Source of the DNA: Telmatactis stephensoni
Lineage: Eukaryota; Cnidaria; Anthozoa; Actiniaria; Isophelliidae
Assembly (NCBI GenBank): GCA_029948255.1
Contig: JALIZF010001832.1
Span: forward strand, 310,001 to 374,000
Reading direction: 5' to 3'
Length of the DNA: 64,000 bases
Below the pieces are notes generated by a model. The model did not search any database, was not told the DNA's origin, and saw only the letters and a program-made list of their open reading frames with translations. Below are positions 28,501 through 40,500 of this stretch, one piece after another (the stretch's first letter is position 1; every line of letters begins with the position of its first letter). A program made the position numbers and the translations under genes.

Positions 28501-31500
28501 ATCTTTGTACCATTTCACTTCTGGCTTTGGATTTCCTTTAATCTTTACGTTGATATTTATGTCGTTGCCTTTCTTTACGATTATTGGACCTTCTTGATCT
28601 CCCTCGATTTCTGGAGCAAACTGTCTCTCTTTCACTGTCAACTCAGAACGGGTTGTAGCTTTTCCTATTTCATTAGTTGCTATACATTTGTACGCTCCAG
28701 AATCGTCGCGGTTCACGTCAACTATAATCAGCGTGTGTTTACCGTTGTCAGTTTTCTCAAAATGGTATCTTCCTTCGTCGACAATTTTAGTTGTTCCTTT
28801 GTACCACTCTACATCAGGTTTGGGTTCACCTTTGACTTTGATCTCGAATCTCGCTTCTCCACCTTCAACTGCTTCAATGGGCTTCAATTTAGTTGTAAAG
28901 TCTGGTTTGACTGGAACTTTGACGGTCAGCTTGGATTTAGATGACGACGAACCAAGATCGTTACGAACAACGCATTTGTATTCTCCTTGGTCGTTGGCTT
29001 GTGTTGTTTTTATAGTCAGCCTTGCCACATCATTTAATAACTCGATCTTTATTCTCCTGCCTTCCTTGATACGGAGGGTACCTTTAAACCATTCCACTAC
29101 TGGAGTTGGGGTACCAGAGACTTTACACTCGAGGACTGCATTTTCTCCTTCAGAAACTTCTACAGGTTGCAAGGGCTCCACAACAGTAGGTGCAACTCCT
29201 TTAGGCTTTTTGACTATAAAAAAGAAGAACAGATTAGAAGGAAGTAACACATTTCAATATACAAGTAAAAAAGATCAGAATGATTTATCTTCTCGTTTCA
29301 CTTTTCATCATTCAACATTTCAATGTGTTTATCATTTTTTAGTATTTTTCAATATGTATATATAAGAAAACTTATGTGTCAAAACTTTTTGTTGTTGGAT
29401 CAAACCTTACCTTCAACGATCACCTCAAACTTCTTCTCAGCAACACCAGCCTCACTACGTGCGACGCACTTATATTTCCCAGTGTCTTCTTGACTGACAT
29501 CTACAGCGATAAGCTTGAAACGATTTCCATCCGATGTTGTTTCCACATTTTTGGACTCTTTTATTGGTTTGTCGTCCTTGAGCCACTCAATTTCTGGTAA
29601 TGGTTTTCCAGATACTTCTGCATTTAGTTCAAACGTTTCTCCTTCAGTGACAGTTATGGGGCTCTCAGAGTCTTTGTCAAATTGTGGCGCAACTAATTCC
29701 TCCTTGATGATAAGCTTTGCACTTGTTTCTACCTCGCCAGTTTCGTTGAAGACAATACACTTGTACAGACCAGCATCTTCGGGCTGAATATCGTCAATGA
29801 CGAGCGAGAATTTTCCTTCGCCTTCTTCCTCGTCGATAAGGAGATACCGATCAGCATCTTCAATCACTTTGTCATTTCTCATCCATTCTACTTCTGGTTT
29901 GGGAGATCCAGAAACACGGACATCAAACTTGGCCTCTTTTCCAATGTCAGCCTGCACATCTTTCATTTTCTCCTCGATGACAACGTTTACTTTCTTTTCT
30001 TCGACCAGAAGGTCAGCACTTGTAGACACGGTTCCAAGTTCGTTCGTTGCGACGCACTTGTACAAACCTTCGTCATCCAACACTGTCTTTTTTATGGTCA
30101 GCGTACTATCGGTGCCATCGTAGTCTATTTTCACGCGGTCGTCCGACTTTACTGGCTGGTCATCTCTAAACCATTCGACAGTCGGTTCGGGTTTGCCAGA
30201 CACTTTGCACGAAAGCTTCGCAGCTTTTCCTTCAACGGTTTCTACGGGCTTCATCTCAGAATCAAGTGTAGGGGCATTTCCCTTTTCAGCTTTAAGAGGA
30301 ATTTGAATAATATTTAACTTCTAAATTTAATCGTTCGCTAATAAAAACACAAATAATAACTTATAAATTCAGACAACAAATATGTCACATTACCTTTTAC
30401 TTGAACTTCGAACGTCTTGGATGCTTTACCAAGTCTACTGCTTGCCTCACACTTGTATTCTCCTTGATCTTCAGGCTTGGCGCTAATAATGACTACGTAG
30501 TGCGAGTCGCCTCGTGATCGGATGTCCAGTCGAGTTGTATCTCTCAGTGGTTTGCCATTTTTGTACCATTTTACTTCCGGCTTAGGCTTTCCTTTTATTG
30601 TGACTTGGATTTTGACTTCATCGTTTTGCTGTACGATAATTGGTCCTTCCTGGTCTGATTCGATTTCTGGAGCAAACTGTCGCTCTTTGACATTCAGGTC
30701 GGCACGAGTTGTAGCTTTACCAGCCTCATTGGTGGCAACACATTTGTACGACCCAGAATCATCACGCGTCAAGTTCACTATAACTAAAGTGTATTTGTTA
30801 TCGTCTGTCTCTTCAAAAGAGTACCGTCCTTCATCAACAATCTTGGTAGTTCCTTTGTACCACTCTACATCAGGTTTGGGTTCACCTTTGAGTTTGACCT
30901 CGAACCTCACTTCTCCACCTTCAACTGCTTCAACAGGCTTCAATTTAGTTGTAAAGTCTGGTTTGACTGGAACTTTGACGGTCAGCTTGGATTTAGATGA
31001 CGACGAACCAAGATCATTACGAACAACGCATTTGTATTCTCCTTGGTCGTTGGCTTGTGTTGATTTTATAGTCAGCCTTGCCACATCATTTGATAATTCG
31101 ATCTTCACTCGCCTGCTTTCCTTGACACGGATGGTACCTTTAAACCATTCCACAACTGGAGTGGGAGATCCTGAGACTTTACACTCGAGGACTGCATTCT
31201 CTCCTTCAGAAACTTCTACAGGTTGCAAAGGTTCAACAACGCTGGGTGCAACTCCTTTAGGCTTTTTGGCTGTAAAAACAAAGAAAGCATTTCAAATAGG
31301 TTCGATAAATTTGCTATCCGTCTACGTGTGTCATCTTATAGACAACTGAAAATTATTTATTGAGTAATTTCATGTCAAAGATTTAGAAAGAAGTTGGATC
31401 ATACATCAACTACTTACATTGAACGATCACTTCAAACTTCTTCTCAGAAACACCAGCCTCACTACGTGCGACGCACTTATATTTCCCAGTATCCTCTTGA

Positions 31501-34500
31501 CTAACATCAACTGCAATAAGCTTGAAGCGATTTCCATCCGATGTTGTTTCCACATTTTTGGACTTTTTAATTGGTTTGTCGTCCTTGAACCACTCAATTT
31601 CTGGTAATGGTTTTCCAGATACTTCTGCGTTTAGTTCAAACGTTTCTCCTTCAGTGACAGTTATGGGGCTTTCAGAGTCTTTGTCAAATTGTGGCGCAAT
31701 CAATTCCTCCTTGATGATTAGCTTCGCACTTGTTTCTACCTCGCCAGTTTCGTTGAAGACAATACACTTGTACAGACCAGCATCTTCGGGCTGAATATCG
31801 TCAATGACGAGCGAGAATTTTCCTTCGCCTTCTTCCTCGTCGACAAGGAGATACCGATCAGCATCTTCAATCACTTTGTCATTTCTCATCCATTCTACTT
31901 CTGGTTTGGGAGATCCAGAAACACGGACATCAAACTTGGCCTCTTTTCCAATGTCAGCCTGCACATCTTTCATTTTCTCCTCGATGACAACGTTTACCTT
32001 CTTTTCTTCGACCAGAAGGTCAGCCCTTGTGGACACGGTTCCAAGTTCGTTCGTTGCTACGCACTTGTACAAACCTTCATCATCCAACACTGTCTTCTTT
32101 ATGGTCAGCGTACTATCGGTGCCATCGTAGTCTATTTTCACGCGGTCGTCCGACTTAACTGGCTGGTCATCTCTAAACCATTCGACAGTCGGTTCGGGTT
32201 TGCCAGACACTTTGCATGTAAGCTTGGCGTCTTTTCCTTCAACGGTTTCTACGGGCTTCATCTCAGAATCAAGCGTCGGGGCATTCCCTTTTTCAGCTTT
32301 GAAAGAAATTTAAAGAAGGAGCATGAATAACACAACAAATTTCAGACACATTTTATATGTATATTACCTTTTACTTGGACGTCGAATGTCTTGGATGCTT
32401 TACCAAGTCTACTGCTTGCCTCACACTTGTATTCTCCTTGATCCTCAGGCTTGGCGCTAATAATGACAACGTAGTGCGAGTCACCACGTGATCGGATGTC
32501 CAATCGAGTTGTATCTCTCAGTGGTTTGCCATTTTTGTACCATTTTACTTCCGGCTTAGGCTTTCCTTTTATTGTGACTTGGATTTTGACTTCATCGTTT
32601 TGCTGTACGATAATTGGTCCTTCCTGGTCTGATTCGATTTCTGGAGCAAACTGTCGCTCTTTGACATTCAGGTCGGCACGAGTTGTAGCTTTACCAGCCT
32701 CATTGGTGGCAACACATTTGTACGACCCAGAATCATCACGCGTCAAGTTCACTATAACTAAAGTGTATTTGTTATCGTCTGTCTCTTCAAAAGAGTACCG
32801 TCCTTCATCAACAATCTTGGTAGTTCCTTTGTACCACTCTACATCAGGTTTGGGTTCACCTTTGAGTTTGACCTCGAACCTCACTTCTCCACCTTCAACT
32901 GCTTCAACAGGCTTCAATTTAGTTGTAAAGTCTGGTTTGACTGGAACTTTGACGGTCAGCTTGGATTTAGATGACGACGAACCAAGATCATTACGAACAA
33001 CGCATTTGTATTCTCCTTGGTCGTTGGCTTGTGTTGATTTTATAGTCAGCCTTGCCACATCATTTGACAATTCGATCTTCACTCGCCTGCTTTCCTTGAC
33101 ACGGATGGTACCTTTAAACCATTCCACAACTGGAGTGGGAGAACCAGAGACTTTACACTCGAGGACTGCATTCTCTCCTTCAGAAACTTCTACAGGTTGC
33201 AAAGGTTCAACAACGCTGGGTGCAACTCCTTTAGGCTTTTTGGCTGTAAAAACAAAGAAAGTATTTCAAATAGGTCCAAGGAATTTTTCTATCCGTCTAT
33301 TATGTGTGTCATCTTGTAGACAATTGAAAATTGAATACTGAGTAAATTTCATGTCAAAGATTAGAAAACAGTTGGATCATATCTTAGTACTTACATTGAA
33401 CGATCACTTCAAACTTCTTCTCAGAAACACCAGCCTCACTACGTGCGACGCACTTATATTTCCCAGTATCCTCTTGACTGACATCTACAGTGATAAGCTT
33501 GAAGCGATTTCCATCCGATGTTGTTTCCACATTTTTAGACTTTTTAATTGGTTTGTCGTCCTTGAACCACTCAATTTCTGGTAATGGTTTTCCAGATACT
33601 TCTGCGTTTAGTTCAAACGTTTCTCCTTCAGTGACAGTTATGGGACTCTCAGAGTCTTTGTCAAATTGTGGCGCAATCAATTCCTCCTTGATGATTAGCT
33701 TCGCACTTGTTTCTACCTCACCAGTTTCGTTGAAGACAATACACTTGTACAGACCAGCATCTTCGGGCTGAATATCGTCAATGACGAGCGAGAATTTCCC
33801 TTTGCCATCTTCCTCGTCGACAAGGAGATACCGATCAGCATCTTCAATCACTTTGTCATTTCTCATCCATTCTACTTCTGGTTTGGGAGATCCAGAAACA
33901 CGGACATCAAACTTGGCCTCTTTTCCAATGTCAGCCTGCACATCTTTCATTTTCTCCTCGATGACAACGTTTACCTTCTTTTCTTCGACCAGAAGGTCAG
34001 CACTTGTAGACACGGTTCCAAGTTCGTTCGTTGCGACGCACTTGTACAAACCTTCGTCATCCAACACTGTCTTTTTTATGGTCAGCGTACTATCGGTGCC
34101 ATCATAGTCTATTTTCACGCGGTCGTCCGACTTTACTGGCTGGTCATCTCTAAACCATTCGACAGTCGGTTCGGGTTTGCCAGACACTTTGCATGTAAGC
34201 TTGACATCTTTGCCTTCAACGGTTTCTACGGGCTTCATCTCAGAATCAAGCGTCGGGGCATTCCCCTTTTGAGCTTTGAAAGAAATTTTAATAAAAAAGC
34301 ATAAATAACACAATAGATTTGCAACAGATTATATATGTATATTACCTTTTACTTGGACGTCGAATGTCTTGGATGCTTTACCAAGTCTACTGCTTGCCTC
34401 ACACTTGTATTCTCCTTGATCTTCAGGCTTGGCGCTAATAATGACTACGTAGTGCGAGTCGCCTCGTGATCGGATGTCCAGTCGAGTTGTATCTCTCAGT

Positions 34501-37500
34501 GGTTTGCCATTTTTGTACCATTTTACTTCCGGTTTAGGCTTTCCTTTTATTGTGACTTGGATTTTGACTTCATCGTTTTGCTGTACGATAATTGGTCCTT
34601 CCTGGTCTGATTCGATTTCTGGAGCAAACTGCCGTTCTTTGACATTCAGGTCGGCACGAGTTGTAGCCTTACCAACTTCGTTGGTGGCAACACACTTGTA
34701 CGACCCAGAATCATCACGTGTCAAGTTCACTATAACTAAAGTGTATTTGTTATCGTCTGTCTCTTCAAACGAGTACCGTCCTTCATCAACAATCTTGGTT
34801 GTTCCTTTGTACCACTCTACATCAGGTTTGGGTTCACCTTTGAGTTTGACCTCGAACTTGGCTTCTCCGCCTTCAACTGCTTCAACAGGCTTCAATTTAG
34901 TTGTAAAGTCTGGCCTTACAGGTACACGGATGGTAACTTTGGCCTTGGTAGATGAGGTTCCGAGATCATTTCGTACAACGCACTTGTACTCGCCTTTGTC
35001 GCTTGCTTTTGTTTGCTTTATTGTTAACTTTGCAACATTGTTATCGAACTCCGTTTTAACATTACGGCTTTCCTTCACTTTCAAGTTATCTTTGAGCCAC
35101 TCGACACTAGGCATTGGCGTGCCAGACACTTTGCATTCGAGGCAAAGGGAGTCTCCTTCAGATACTTCTACAGACTTCAGTTGTTCCAGCACTTCTGGAG
35201 CTACTTCACGAGGTTTATCTATAGAATTAAAAAAGAGAAAGAATTGAAAAACAAAAGAATTTAGAGCCTAGTTTTTATGACATCTTTCTTGGCTTAGCTC
35301 GCTAGTCAACCAAGGCGAAGTCCATGCTGCTTCAGTTCAGTTAAACAAATTAAGTATGGAAAGACAGATACCTTTGACTTCATCTAGTGAAATAGGTGTA
35401 GTTTCAACCTCTTCGATCAAATCCGGTGTTAGCCCATTTTCTTCAAATTTGAGTTGAGCCTTGGATGTCGTCTCGCCAAAGTCATTGATCGCTATGCATT
35501 CATATTCTCCAGCATCTTCAGGTTTGACATCATCAATAACGAGTGAGAACATGCCAGGTCCCTCATCATCTACCAATATATATCTGCCTTTGTCTTCGAT
35601 GACTTTTTCGTCTTTGACCCATTCAATATCCACATCCCCTTGCACAATAACGTCAAATTTGGCTTCTTTGCCTGGTTCAGCAACAACGTCTTTTAGCTGT
35701 TGCTTGAAGACTGGTTTCTGGTCGGTTTCCTCGATGGGTGGGGCTTTCTGAGTAGGAACTAAAGTTACAACCTGTATTAATACACGAACTCTACGCGCTT
35801 CACAATGTTACCCCTCACCCCTTAAAATACACAACACAATCAAGACCAGACATCACATTTACTAAGAATAAATGGAAGAAGACTATATAGCATTTTCAAA
35901 GTGATTAACTTTGACAACCCTACATAGCCTAATACAACACGTTACATCACAATACAGCATACACGGCAACGTCCTTACGAGTAGTATACTATACTTACCT
36001 TATCATCTCGTGGGAGTTTTCATTAGCGGTATCTTACCTTTTTAATGTACTACATGCACTGTTATGATGAACACCAAGCCAAAGGTATCCCAAAATAAAG
36101 AACCTTTTAAACCACAGCAATCCCATCCCTAATTTCACTGATATGGTGCACAATGATGCATGGGAGAACCTACTTAGCACTCAGCTGTGATATGGTCATA
36201 ATAAAGGAGCAAGGATGGCACAGTTGGTTAGTGCGCGGCCTTCGCTGCGAGAGGTCCCTAGTTCGATCCCCAGTCACATCCTCGTTTCAACTTCTTTCCT
36301 TTCCGTGTAACTTTAATTAGCTTTAAATACCCGTAAAAACGGAGCACTTATGGATAGAGGGGGTAGAGGGCGCACCTTCGAACACATGAGCCTTTGGCAC
36401 TCCCCGTAGAATCGAAGTAAAATAAATAACCTTTAACCTTTAACCATAAAATGCATTATATTCTATTGTCGTATTATTGTTTAATGCGTTATTCATTATA
36501 CTTTATGGATACATTACATCGAGTGCTACGTAGTTTTCCCCATAATGCAGGGGAGAACAGGTAACCCACAGCATATATATCCTAAACCTAAAACTGTTTG
36601 CTATCAATTTGTTGTTTAGCACTTACACCCGATTATCTCGCCTAGGACTGGGTAGTGGGAGAAAGAAATGTTTATTCGCCTGTTCTCTTTAGACAGTTGG
36701 GACAGGAGACAACATTTTATGGGAAATGTACAGAAGAGAAAAGGAAGTTAAAGCAAATAAATTAAAGGAGAGGAGAGGGAACAAAAGGAGAGGAGAGGAG
36801 AGGAAAGGAAAGGAAAGGAAAGGAAAGGAAAGGACAGGAAAGGAAAAGAAAAGGAAAAGAAAAGGAAAAGAAAAGGAAAAGAAAAGGAAAAGAAAAGGAA
36901 AAGAAAAGGAAAAGAAAAGGAAAAGAAAAGGAAAAGAAAAGGAAAAGAAAAGGAAAAGAAAAGGAAAAGAAAAGGAAAAGAAAAGAAAAGAAAAACCAAA
37001 TGACCTTCAAGCTAGGAGAGGATTAGTCCAATCAAAAACACAAGCAATTTCTCCTTTACACTTCAACAAAGCTTATTTATTGATGATCACAAATTGGTAT
37101 TTATCTATATTTAATAATGACTACAAAGAACTCAAACCTATAATTCGTATTCTATAAAACAATCTACAAATGGAACATTATGGGAGTATGCTTTAGCTTT
37201 GTCCGTCCGATTCATTTCTTATAATCCTAATATAATTATATCTTTCCTATTCATTTAAACGCCAGGTCATTCCACTTTCAATGTCAAAGTTCTAAACGAC
37301 TTCCCGATGCGATTCTTTGCTTCGCAAACGTAAGTTCCACTGTCCTCAGGGGTCAAACCGTAGAAGTTGAGGTACCGGACATCCCCACGAGCTCGGGTAT
37401 CCCTACGAGAAGTGTCAAACAACATCGCACCATTTTTGTACCAAACTACATCAGGTTTTGGGTTTCCTTTCACGGTGAGTGTCAACGTTAAATTGTCTCC

Positions 37501-40500
37501 TTCACGTGCAACTTTGTCTGCATCTTGTTCTTCTTCGACAAACTCGGGTGCAAATTCCTTTCCACTAACGTGCAGATCAACAATGGAAGTTGTCTCGCCA
37601 CAACTGTTATAGGCAACACATTCGTACAGGCCTCCGTCGTCTCTTTGAATGTTATAGATGACGAGGGAGTGTAGGCCTGTCTTTGGACCTTCGAAGATTT
37701 GGTATCGATCGCCTTCCACGATCCTCCTTGTTCCTCGATACCACTCGACTTTCGGCTGTGGAACACCAGTGACAAAGAAATCATACTGAACTTCGCTTCC
37801 CTCAAAAGCTTCCACTTTTTTCAGCTTATCGCTTATTTCTGGTTTAGCGAAGCATTCACTGACAGTTACGCTAGCGGCAGACGTCGCAGATCCGAGATCA
37901 TTTTCAATTACACATTTGTACACTCCTTTGTCTTCATTTGTAGTGTTTCTCACTAGTAATATCACTACAGTGCCATCGAAGTAGGTTCTAACGCGGTAAT
38001 CTCTCGAGATAGGCTTGTCATCTCTAAACCATTGGACCAATGGAACAGGAATTGCGTGAATTTCACCGACAAATCTCGTAGTGTCCCCGTCAATCATTTG
38101 CATTGATGAGAGCTCAACAGTGAAATATGGTTTGACCCACTGATCTTTGGTCGCTCGAACTGATTGCAAAACAGAATTACAGAAGTTAATAAAATGGTTA
38201 TCAGTGATAGCGACAGCGTTTCCAGTGGTAAAGTCGAATGAGCTGAATATGTTATGACAAAATGCCGGTGATACGTAACGCAAAAACGAAAGTAAACCCT
38301 TGATGATGAAACAGTGGCAGAAGTCGAATGAGCCGTACGTTAAGATGGAATGAAAATGACTCGAAAGCGAAAGCAAACCCGTGTCAGCATTGTAAAAGTT
38401 TTTAAGTTGAAGACATCGATTTGGCAGTGGAATGGCAGTGATGTGTCTCAACTGGGAAAGTCATCGGGTGTTAGTGATGCGGCAGTATTTATGTGATGGA
38501 GCGGGAGTGAACCGAACGTTATAATGAAATGATAGCAATCAGATGTCACTTAGTGAAGAACCGAGAATTTTGTGAATATAACACAGCTGTATTTCCAGGT
38601 GATAGTCGGGAGAAGTTAAATGTAACAGCGGCGGAAGCTAAGGTGATTTCACATTGTGTTTAACAAAATGAATTAAGTGATTTGCAAGCAAAATATTATA
38701 AATGCTAGCAATGTCTCAAGACGTGGAGAATAGGCTTCGAACAATTTTTGATCATGAAACGAAAAAAAAATTTAAAAGAAAAATGAGAAGAATGAAAATA
38801 AAAAAAAACCCGAAAAAATGATTTCTTGGATGATTAGTTTAACGAAAGTTCGACAAAGAAGAACGTTTGCAAGTGATACGGACGATGTTGAGCGATTGTC
38901 GCCTGAAAATAAAAAGCATTAAAAACTATAGTCATACCTGCTATCCGTACATCATATAATTTGGTCGCCATCCCCAGACTATTGGTAGCTTCACATTTAT
39001 AGATACCAGAATCTTCCACTGCTCCTTTTTTGATGACAAGGAAATGAGTATCACCGATTGACTGCATCTCATACTCTTTCGATTCGGACAGGAGTTTATC
39101 ATCTCTATACCATCTAATGCTAGGTCTTGGTTTGCCTCTGACTACTGCCACCATCTCCACTCTGTATCCCTCTGACGCAACAACTGGTTCAGTTCCTTCA
39201 CCATCGATGAAATATGGAGCACTTTGCCTCTGTTCTTCGGTGACCTCGAGGTAGCCCAGGAAGGTCGTTTTGCCAGCTTTGTTTGATGCCACACATTTGT
39301 ACGTTCCGATATCATCAAACCGTACCTTTGATATTACCAAGGTGTAGACTCCGTCAGACTTCGTCACAGAGTATCGTCCTCTAGAGGAAATCTTCAGGTT
39401 GTCTTTGTACCACACAACTTGATCAGGCATTCCAGATTCTTTAAATTCCACGTCGAAACGAGCTTCTTCACCAACAGCCACCACAAGTTCTTTCATTTTC
39501 TCTAGCATCAGTGGCCTACAAAGCCTCTTGTTCACTGTCAGATACGCTCTACTTTCGGAGTGTCCAAGGTCGTTGCTTACAGAACACGTGTAGTTTCCGG
39601 AATCATCCAGTCTGGCATCTTTGATGACTAAAAGATGAACTTCTCCAATAGACTCCATTCCAATGCGACGAGTTAACTGAAGGGGTTTGTCGTCTTTAAA
39701 CCACTCAGCTTTTGGCCTTGGTTTTCCAGAACTTCTACAGATAAGCATTACATCGTCGCTCTCTGTAATTTGCAGTGGTGATAGGTGAGAGCGAATTGAT
39801 GGCGCTTCGGCACTCGGTTTGGACTCTAAAACAAACAAAATGGGATTATAAATGATGGCTTAGTGAATGTTTCCAAAACGGTGTAAAAGACAGCTTATTA
39901 CCTTCGATTTTTACGTCAAATGTTCTTGATATTGAGCCAAGAGGGTTGGTCACTTCGCACTTATAGATTCCAGAGTGTCGTACTTCAGTTGATGGAATGG
40001 ACAAATGCTGAGCATCTTCACGGGATTTCAGTCTTAGATTTATTGAGTCTCTTAGCAAATCATCGTCCTTGTACCACTTAACCTTTGGTTCAGGATAGGC
40101 TCTCACTGGTAGAACCAAGTTCAGCTCGTCACCTTGAGAGACACGTATTTGACTTTGATCGACGTCATAAGGTGAATATGGAGCATGGTGTTTTTCTTTA
40201 ATGGTCAATTCTGTTCGGCAAGTGGACGCACCAACCTGATTGCTGGCTACACACTTATATGAGCCTTCATCGTCTTTCTGTGCGTTCTTGATTACAAGCG
40301 TGTGAGTACCGTTGTCTGGTGATCTTGTGATTTGGTAACGACCTCCACGAGTGATTCTAATTGGGCCTTTATACCATTCTACGTGAGGTGATGGGAACCC
40401 CCTGACTCGTGTTTCAAAAGTGACATCCGCTCCCCTAATGCCTTGAGTAGGACCAATTTTCTGAACAAACACGGGTTTAGCCTTTTCTTTTGGACCGTCA

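Larger units (their letters stand above)
29411..34910 (-). repeat. Nearly identical 2-kb tandem array (alpha exon + intron + beta exon)
   Basis: Alpha exons at 29411, 31418 and 33395 and beta exons at 30394, 32368 and 34346 (first part) recur with spacings of about 1974-2008 bp. Their proteins differ at only a few residues. Introns such as 31270-31417 and 33244-33394 are also alike. Recent unequal crossing-over or gene conversion is the likely cause. The homology of the 5'-most beta exon stops inside it, near 34910. Confidence 0.9.
35759..37075. other. 1.3-kb non-coding gap between two Ig zones
   Basis: No Ig exon or other domain is visible on either strand. Contents recognised: a SINE (36206-36440) and a purine microsatellite (36770-36995). 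A strong donor-like AAG|GTAAGTAT occurs on the minus strand at 35999, but the frames leading to it contain stops, so a coding first exon could not be built. Confidence 0.6.

Noticed and set aside
28594..35247. Long plus-strand open frames (up to 281 codons) opposite the alpha/beta exons
   Set aside because: They mirror the minus-strand Ig exons, repeat with the same period, and read as Ser/Thr/Leu-rich sequence typical of antisense to Ig coding DNA.
35996..36060. Hidden first coding exon with the strong donor AAG|GTAAGTAT
   Set aside because: Every frame ending in the phase needed by the next exon contains stops next to the donor, so it cannot be coding as seen.
36726..37157. Lys/Arg/Glu frame (plus) and Phe/Ser/Leu frames (minus)
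   Set aside because: They are translations of the AAAAGG microsatellite, with no conserved motif.
38160..38451. N-terminal extension of the exon at 37267 as a gene start
   Set aside because: The extra frame has no Ig motif and precedes a good acceptor (GCAATCAG) in the phase used by all neighbouring exons; it is intron read-through.
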